A stretch of DNA of 64,000 nucleotides, taken from the NCBI RefSeq assembly GCF_037975245.1, contig NC_092579.1, forward strand, positions 12,942,678 to 13,006,677, read 5' to 3'. The stretch is from Apostichopus japonicus. Lineage: Eukaryota; Echinodermata; Holothuroidea; Aspidochirotida; Stichopodidae. Below, piece by piece: positions 56,209-64,000 of the stretch; the stretch's first letter is position 1, and each line of letters starts with the position of its first letter. Made by a program: the position numbers and the translations under genes. Below the pieces are notes generated by a model. That model did no database searches. It had not been told where the DNA came from and saw only the letters and a list, made by a program, of their open reading frames with translations.

Positions 56209-59200
56209 GTAAGTTTGTGTAGAAGTTACTTGTCGACTCCACTTAGGCAATTCTTAACGTTAGGCTAACATTTTGTGAGTGAGGCAACCCACTATAAATG
56301 CCAAGCCTAATGTTAAAACCACTCGAATCGTTGTAATTGTAACGTGCCACAATAGACTGTCTTCTATCTACTTTTTCGTAACTTTTCTTCAAAAGTAAGA
56401 TTATTGCGTTTATTAATGGATCAATATTCACCAGATATGTTTGCATTTTCTATAATAAGGAGCGACAGCTACCAATTGATTTTTATTAAAGAAAGGTACT
56501 TACTTTCTTAATTCCTTTTGATATACATAGGCTCTACCAAAATCAGTAGTTTCTGCCATAGCAGAAGGGACATTTTGTGACAGTCTTAAATTTGTATTAA
56601 GTTTTGACAGATTCTTACAATCAAACTGTGCTGATCAGGGAATAATGTTGTGGTCACAGTTTGTGTAGCAATTTGAGCTTATGAAGTTTGTTTCTTATAA
56701 AATACTGCAATGGAATGGTTTTGTGTGCTGTTCATCTCTAGATAAGGCACAATTTCCCACTCATAGCCAGCTTTGAGCTTCACGGTTCCACTGCCTTCAC
56801 CAACTTTAGGTCTAGACTATTGTTGTTCTCAAATAGTTGCCCATTTTGACCTCAATTCGAATTTCCAAAACAATTCTAGTACATAATGTACACTGTGTTG
56901 TTCTCAGATAGCTTGTCACTCGCCTCTCTGAGGTAGAAAATTTGGAGTTAATAATTTTTAACAAAACTCCCACACGTGATATAAATTGTGTCCTTCTCAA
57001 GTTGCTCCCCCACTTTGACATGGAATCCGCAGAGCTACTCCGTCGCTGGAAAAATTGCCATAATGTACACTGTGTTGCTTCAAAATGCCAGTCCCACTTT
57101 GAATTTTTATCAGCGGAGCCACTTCAAGGTAGAAAAGCTAGAAACATGTGAATTTACCCTTTTCAAAGTTTTGTTTATCAACAAGAACACAGGCTTGCAT
57201 ACCTGTATAAACACTGTTGGTGGGTCTATTAGAGTTTGAAAGTATGACTTGAATTGTGAATTGCATAGAATACATGTGCTTTGATATTGAAGAATGTACA
57301 ATATCTAGATGCTACACAAGTAAAACTAATGTAAACTAATCACACCAGACTTTGGATAATAATCTTTGTCATTGCAGGCAGGATTACATTAATCCTGGCC
57401 TTGCAACTGTTAATATGAAGTATACTACAATTATATGGAAATTGTCCTATTAATGATGGCTTGATTGGTATGCACTAATATTAATTCAGAAGACTATACA
57501 AAAAGGATGAAAATATCATATTATATCACTGTTTTTTTCCCCGTTCATTTTCAACAAAATAGGTTAGCAGCTGTCCCAGAGAAACCACCAGCCATCAACT
57601 GGGATGCTTACAAAAAAACTGTTCCTGTCGCAGGATTAGTTGACAAGTTTCAGAAAGAGGTAAGTTGAAGTCAGATTTCATATGACTGGAATGTGTGATT
57701 CCTTATTGTCCATAAGTCATTTATGCTATGGTGATGGCATATGTGTGTACATTATGTATCAGGTTGTATAGATGCTTAGATATGTGCCTGTGATGGCTTT
57801 GAATTGTAGACGTGATAACTGAAAACCTATGTAATGGTTTCATTTTGGACTTGGTACATGATTCCACATTCATGTTGTGTTGTGTGCAGGTTAGGGCATT
57901 AGAGGTCACCAGAGGTGTAAATACTAGAATGGTATCATCTTCTACACATTTATGTCTTGTCAAAGGATAAATGGAATCAAACCAAGCAATTGTATATAAG
58001 CAGTCTGGTGTGCCTTAGTTGGAAGATGTATTTTCATGTATTCATTAATAACAGATATATATTTATCTCCAAAAATTCTGTCTGTAAGTGTGTGACAGTA
58101 AACGAACTGCTTAGTCCTAGGCCTTGCAGAAACTTTCTTTACAAGGCCTGACTGGAAATCTCCAGAAATAATTCAGTTTGAATGAAGCCATAGTTTCTAG
58201 TTTTGACACCTTAAGTACACTTGGAAGTCTTTGTTTTATATTGTTACTGTTGTACATTTCTTTTCACCCTTATCTAGTTTGAAGCTCTCAAAGTACCACA
58301 ACCTAAGGATACTGCCACAGTAACTGTAGAAGGTCAAGAGAAAGATATGGTAAGAGAATGTAGTATTAAAAGCTGATTGAATCTAAATTAAGAATGCTCT
58401 GTCTGGTTTAACCTAGCTGACTGGCCAAAACTGTTCAATAATTGCAAAAATACACATTAGTGTAGTGGTTTTTGTATGTTAATAGAACAAATGAGTACCT
58501 TTAGTATTTAATTATTTTATAAACAAAAGTCATTTGCACTATAACTATCATGCAAAATGTAAGACAATTAAATTATTCACTTCTAGGGTAAAAAGTTCTT
58601 CCATGATAAGTTAAAATGTTTACTTTGCAAATTCCAGTTGATGTTTGGGTGTCCTGTTTGGCTGTTTATATTTTGTGATAAACTATTCATTCATGGAGTC
58701 AATATCTGGAGATCTTCCCTAGAGAGAATCCCACTAAACTTAACTCCCTGCAGAACTGTTAATTATGAAGGATCCTGACACAGGTAGCAATGTAAGGGGG
58801 CATTCTTGACCAACTTGTGGATACTACAGAGTTGTTGCAACTATTGTACACTCCATAAATGTTATACTTTGTCCAAATATTGCATAACTTAGGATACTTC
58901 ATGTATCAGACCAGGGTTTGCTATTTTGACACAAAATCTGTGTTCTTAGACCAAAAGTTGGTTTCTGATATTAACCTGAATATGAAAGCAGAATTTTACA
59001 GACAAAATGACAATCCCTGACAAGACTAGAGATACGGGTGACTTTGGTGTCAGTTTGTGGTTCAACCTTTGTGTGTTGGGAGAGTCCATGGCATAAGTCT
59101 GGGATTCAGTGGAATGAAGATCTTTATGAAAACATTTTATGGACCAAACTTTGAATATAATTCAAAAAATTGTAACTTGAGGTATCCCCTCCCTCCTTAC

Positions 59201-61052
59201 CTTCCTCCCTCTTAGTATCACTACTTGGGAGTTATTACTTGGCAGATTATTATGAGAGCTATCCTACTAATCATTGGAATTATCTTTCTTCATTTCTAGG
59301 ACACTAAAGTGTCGAAGTTTGTCGTCGAGTCGAACAATCGCATCAAACAGTATCAGGATAAGGTGAGTTTTAACCACACTAGCACTGGCATAGCAATATA
59401 CGCAGTTCATTCAACCAGGGTACCCACATGGCTTGGTTATGAAAGTGTGATCCAACTGACCACAACTGCCATTCAAGTAAGATTTGCAGAACTTAGTGGA
59501 GTTTACAGGATGGGTTTGTGTCAAGTGTAGTTTAGATTAAGTACTGACAAAGTGCCGCAGATATCGCTCTTGAAGCAGGGTCGTAGCCGTACCACTACCC
59601 ACCAGTAGCATCGAGTAATCTGCATGCATTGCCAGTAGCAGTGGTATGTTAAACTGTGGTCAACTCAGGCTACTAGATGTGTACTGAGGGTGGTAGGGGT
59701 GTGAAGGGTTGGCACTATGAGCAGTCAAGCATTGCAACTATTTGGTAGTTATATACCTTTCAGAAAGCTATATCATCACAATCCTTTAATTATATAGAGG
59801 AGACCGTTCAGAGAGATCATCTGATTACCAAGAGTGAAATTTAGAAATTCGGACAGTTCGACAAAGACTATCTGATTTTCGTAACTTTTCATAGATAATT
59901 GATTGTTTAAAAGAAAATGAAAACTTGCTTCCCTGTCATAGAAAGAGTCACTTGAGAATTAGTTAAAAGGTTTTTGAAAGTGTGTTGACTCTCAGTGTTC
60001 AAAGGATTGACTGTGCCCTGTGTTGTTTCCTTTAGATGATTTTTGTACTTCTATGACTGAGGGAGATACAGAGCTGATTAATTGTGTGTATACATTGATT
60101 ATACATGTACACTAGAAGAGCACAAGGCAGGATTTGGGAAGGTGGTCAGAAATAATTAGAATAATTGGATAGGATTTTGCAGCTTTGTTAGTGTATCATA
60201 ACTCAACAGCACTGTGTTGTTGCTACTTTAGGAAGTCAGGTATGAAGTGGTGCCACGGCTTTCCAAGATAAATTAAATGTATTGAAGCAAGTCATATAAA
60301 TGTTTAACTGTGACTGTCTACTTTTGAGAATGCTTAAAGTGTCAATGTGTGTTGCCAACTTTTAACTTTGACCTTTCCAGCTTACTGCCCTATAAGCTCA
60401 GTGAAAATAACACAGTTCTATGCAATTCTCATATCAATTATCATTATTTATATTGAGTTATCTGTCAATGAACATTTAGAGCTGAATAAAATTCACCAGA
60501 TTTTTTAACTAGTCCGTAGATTCTACAAACTTCAATCAAAATTCGCCCAATAGATCATGTGTCTATCCAATCTCTCTGTTTTGTTTATGACCGTTAGACA
60601 TACTTTCACTGGCTAGCCTGTGTTTGGTCCATTCTCTTGAATAGAAGGCCTATCTTTCTTTCAGTCTTACCGATGTAGCTTGCGAAATTGTGTCATTTCC
60701 TTCCATTGCAAGGAATAAACAGATGTTTTCAGACGTTTCCTCCTTGAAATTGTGTAAAAAAGTGGACAATACGAGTTTGTTTAGTTTACATGTGTGTAAT
60801 GAACATGCTGATATGGGTGGTCGCAGTGAATTAAAGGTAAATTGTTTCAGACACGGTTGAAAATTGGGTTTGTGTTTCATTTTATGGTCTTAATATTATA
60901 TTCCACATTTGTTTTGACAGATAGCAGCCCTGAACAACATGGTGCCATTTGAAGATATGACGCTGGAGGAATACTTTGAGATGTACCCAAACAGTAAACC
61001 AAACAAGGAGAAATACCCATGGTGGCCACATTTCCCAGTCTGGGAACTTTAA
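56087..61052 (+). CDS. ATP5PD: ATP synthase peripheral stalk subunit d, mitochondrial (5 exons)
   Basis: Coding exons 56087-56208, 57563-57659, 58278-58349, 59300-59362 and 60921-61052, all with GT-AG introns, total 486 nt = 161 residues plus stop, the same length as vertebrate subunit d. Conserved stretches: VIDWAAFAERVPPNQ near residues 10-24, LAAVPEKPPAINWDAYKK at about 42-59, AGLVDKF at 64-70, FEALKVPQP at 74-82, the hydrophilic helix VSKFVVESNNRIKQYQ in exon 4, and the C-terminal YPWWPHFPVWEL. Subunit d is part of the peripheral stalk that holds F1 against rotation in the Fo sector, on the matrix side of the inner membrane. There is no long presequence, as is usual for this subunit. The start ATG sits in a good context (AAAATGG). 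Intron 1 is phase 2; the other introns are phase 0. No in-frame stops or damaged sites, so the gene looks intact. The last intron (about 1.56 kb) is the longest. Confidence 0.95.
57563..57659 (+). CDS. ATP5PD: ATP5PD exon 2
   Basis: Acceptor AATAG ends at 57562. Encodes LAAVPEKPPAINWDAYKKTV onward to QKE. Donor GTAAGT at 57660. Confidence 0.93.
58278..58349 (+). CDS. ATP5PD: ATP5PD exon 3
   Basis: Acceptor TATCTAG ends at 58277. Encodes FEALKVPQPKDTATVTVEGQ and EKDM. Donor GTAAGA at 58350. Confidence 0.92.
59300..59362 (+). CDS. ATP5PD: ATP5PD exon 4
   Basis: Acceptor CATTTCTAG ends at 59299. 21 codons (DTKVSKFVVESNNRIKQYQD plus K). Donor GTGAGT at 59363. Confidence 0.92.
60921..61052 (+). 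CDS. ATP5PD: ATP5PD exon 5
   Basis: Acceptor TTTTGACAG ends at 60920. Encodes IAALNNMVPFEDMTLEEYFE onward to VWEL, stop TAA at 61050-61052. Confidence 0.94.
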   Translation: MAALNNMVPFEDMTLEEYFEMYPNSKPNKEKYPWWPHFPVWEL

Positions 61053-61524
61053 CCCTCGCAGCCACCCTCTAAAAATCCATTTAATAATTTCATAGAGATA
61101 TATTTGAAATGGAAAACGTGCAGCTCTGGAGCTTTTAGCAACATTTACTGGAATGATTTTATTCTGTGACGATGATGAGTAAAAGATATTGGTACAGAGA
61201 TATCTGAACAAGAAAGATCAGGTTTTTGTTTTGCATTAATTAAAAATCAAACAACCTGATCATTCTGTACCGAAGTTTTGCAGAAACTTGGTAGCCTGTT
61301 TCAAGATACCTTTTAAGCTATGAAACAAATTTCTTGGCAAAACCGTCAATATTTCCTTCCAAGTAATGGAATATCTGCGATTCATTTGAAGGAATTTGTT
61401 GAAGTTTGAAAATTGAGGTATGCATTCATCTAGTTTACCACAGAAATCAGTTTGCTTCAAGAAAGTTCATATTTAATGTTCTAGGAGTGTTGCATTGAAC
61501 TGATCCAGTGTGTGTGTGTGTTCA

Positions 61525-61530
61525 AATAAA
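61525..61530 (+). promoter_or_regulatory. Polyadenylation signal of ATP5PD
   Basis: AATAAA 473 bases after the stop codon, preceded by a GT-rich tract. It is the first canonical signal downstream on the + strand that I noticed. Confidence 0.65.
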
Positions 61531-63890
61531 AGCAATTCAGAGAACAGAAGCCATGTTGTGTTTCTTTTTTTTGGGCTTAGAAGATATTCTCAATCTTAGT
61601 TTTCAATCGATCGGAATGAAATTAAATCGCTACTTTATCAATAAGACGAATCAAAAATATCAATAAGACGTATCAAGTGGGCTGAATGCAGTATTCTTGT
61701 CAATAATACTTGATAAGTGTGGTAAAGTTGTCTGGAGGGGTCCATTAACTGTCTTTGTAGAATATTTGACACCATGAACAGTGATGTGCACAAGGAGGGG
61801 GGGAGGGATGTGAATTGATTGGGGGCCATTCAAACTAATTTACTGGCATAAGTCTTGTTTTAAAACCTAATTTGCAGTCTAAATATGGCATAAAATTTAA
61901 CATCTAAAATTTGATTCTATTTGACTCTTTGTTTTAAGGGGGAGGGGGAAGGACCCCAGATGCCCTACATGGGTATTGCATTCTACGACGCCACAGCCAC
62001 ACCTATCTTTTAAATCGTTTTAAGCCACCTACAGCCCGTCCACAAAGGTTAAAGCCCCTATGAAAATCAGTCAAGAACTTGGATTTTGCCACCCTGCCTC
62101 ACCCCACCCCTCCCCTCACCTTTGAAATCCTGTGTACTTCACTGACCTTCATAGATGGCCTTGTAAAAAATGAAATGAAAATCTAGATACTCTCATTTTA
62201 CTAGTAGCAAGTGTGATACAGAAGGAAAAAGAACACAAAACAGCACTTGCTACATATGTAGGATTTTTCTTTCAAAAGATAACTTTATTCAAGATGTTTT
62301 AATGATTAAAGATGAAAGTTTGTCTCCCCATTCCAACTGTAAGCCTTGCTTCATTCATTACATACCAAAGAACCATTGCACAATGACGTGAACACTAGGA
62401 AAACGAAATATTTATTCACCGGACACTCTTTCGTACCTTCACCATATGTGAAAACTTTTAGCATGAATGAAAGTTGACCATCTTTGTCATTACTGGGCAA
62501 GTTTATTTTTTATGTTATTATTAGACTCGAGAGATAAAAAGTCACAGATAGAAACGATCGAAAAGCCAAAGTCGTTGCCTTTGTCAATCCTGCGAAGCCT
62601 AAACCTTGATGGATGGTTTCAACTTTTCTCATCTTTAAAACTATTCTCATCTTTAAAACTAGTCTCCTGAGCATCTTATCTTGAGATACTTGTGAGGACA
62701 ATGTCAGTACCTCTAGTTTTTAAATTTATTTATTTTGAAATAAATAGTAATTATTCTGAAATAATCAAATTTTAAGTCAACGATGTAAATGTATTGAGGG
62801 AGAGTTAAAACTTTCAAAGAGAAGCTGACGAGAGATTTTTAACATACAGACATGTTACCTTGCCCGATATGTTTCCAATCTGCCCTACTTACTATTAAAG
62901 TGACTTTTCTTGGACAAAGATGCTACTAGTGTCTTACTTCCATAAGGACAACATCTAAGTTCTCTACATTTGTTCAGAAAAACAATTACAAATCAACAAT
63001 GGAAATAACTCGAGAGAAAATCTAACACGTAAACAATAAAACCATAACAATTGAAATCTGATATCAATTCACAAGAGGGGTCGGAAATATTTTGCGGCAG
63101 TAACATGAAATCGATAAAGCATTACAGAGAGTTGACAGCATCTAATGAAGTGAACAGTCTGGAAAACAAGAGATTATTAAAAAACTATATTGCATTTAAA
63201 TACTTTTAGCCACTGATCAATAATTAAACAACACCAGCTAATTCAATAACGGATTTTTGCTTCAAATCTACCACCAAAAGTTTCCACCAAAGCAGTAACA
63301 AAGATAGATCGAGTAGTAAACTAAATTTTCTCTGAAGTAAAATAATTTTCTCTGAAGTAGTACTATAGAGCTGTACATAATGACCATATTTAATCATTTT
63401 GATTACCATTTTAACTTTTCTTTCTGCTCTGGTTTCACAACCAAATGACCTAGAAAGGGATGTAATTACAATTAATACAATCCCATTTCATCTTTTCATT
63501 GCTGCCTCACACATGTTTTGAAAAAGGACATGAAAAAAGAAGAAGGAAGGAAAAACACATACCTTATAGAAACTCTCTGGAACCCACAAAAGGGTAGTAA
63601 CCAAAATGTTCTCTCTGTACACATATGTAAAATAGATGTCCAAAAATGTTCTTTAAAAATACAAAAAAGTTGGAATATTCTCCCTATAGACTATGCACTA
63701 AATAAATCCTACCTCTCCTGCCCCATCCCCCCCCCCCACAAAAAAAAAACATCAAAGTAACTTTAAACTACGAAATGAGCCTTTAAAAATAAATTTAAAA
63801 AAACTTTATAAAATTCCCTTTTTAAGTTCTTACAATTTTCAAATACGGCTTATTACACATTTGCTTCTCATTTTACACTACTTTCGTCAA
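61531..63890. other. Non-coding; possible 3' UTR of a convergent gene
   Basis: No supported coding exon. On the minus strand an AATAAA (within AACTTTATTC at 62280-62289) would suit a convergent transcript whose body lies beyond the window. This is inference only. A C run lies at 63727-63738. Confidence 0.35.
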
Positions 63891-64000
63891 CAGGGGCGTA
63901 GCGAGCGGGGGGGTGTGGGGGGTGTCACACCCCCCCAATAATTTGGTCGCTGTCGGCAAATTTGGGTCTGTCGGCAAAAGGAGAAAAGGTGAAGAGAGCG
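63891..64000 (+). mobile_element. hAT-like element, cut by the window end
   Basis: Starts CAGGGGCGTAGCGAGCGGGG followed by G- and C-runs and TTTGGTCGCTGTCGGCAAAT, of the same general terminus type as 13092 and 53761. The right end lies outside the window. Confidence 0.5.

Overview
The window looks like AT-rich nuclear DNA from an animal. A five-exon gene with GT-AG introns encodes a full-length 161-residue mitochondrial ATP synthase subunit d of animal type, and an intron-free reading frame encodes a beta-1,3-glycosyltransferase of the GT31 type. The rest is mostly non-coding DNA dense with small transposon remnants, microsatellites, tandem repeats and one large satellite. No bacterial operons, CRISPR arrays, rRNA genes, transposase or reverse transcriptase were seen. 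The mixture of hAT-like and foldback elements and tRNA-derived SINEs fits a marine invertebrate. An echinoderm such as a sea cucumber is my guess, but it is inference and not proven by the sequence.

Layout. 0.6-1.3 kb: an acidic Ser/Asp/Glu/Lys-rich reading frame, + strand. 2.6-3.8 kb: GT31 glycosyltransferase, - strand. 3.8-4.5 kb: a ~60-bp tandem repeat. 8.7-10.3 kb: a 1,055-bp foldback element followed by an array built on ATATGTCGATTTAAA. 10-18 kb: non-coding DNA with a hAT-type MITE at 15.07-15.43 kb and a tRNA-derived SINE at 17.9-18.2 kb. 21.1-27.9 kb: a gene on the - strand that I assembled from five small exons with compatible splice sites and phases. It predicts a 263-residue type I membrane protein with a signal peptide, a Cys-rich ectodomain, a Ser/Thr/Pro stalk, one membrane span and a short tail. 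Its introns hold nested hAT-type elements with target-site duplications. 29-35 kb: inverted-repeat elements, including a family ending in CRCACACTG, a 65-bp tandem array carrying CACGTG, and a foldback structure at 34.9-35.4 kb. 37.9-48.5 kb: a satellite of about 60 monomers of ~140 bp with higher-order organisation, plus two long polypyrimidine tracts. 50-55.7 kb: more repeats. 56.1-61.5 kb: the ATP synthase subunit d gene, + strand. 61.5-64 kb: nothing coding, ending in a truncated hAT-like element.

The genes have no evident functional link. They look like independent neighbours: a secretory-pathway enzyme, a putative cell-surface protein and a mitochondrial stalk subunit. The least expected results are the small receptor-like gene hidden among repeats, the higher-order satellite with 1,542-bp (11-monomer) and 421-bp (3-monomer) offsets, and a short GC-rich hairpin module shared by at least seven different hAT-like insertions.
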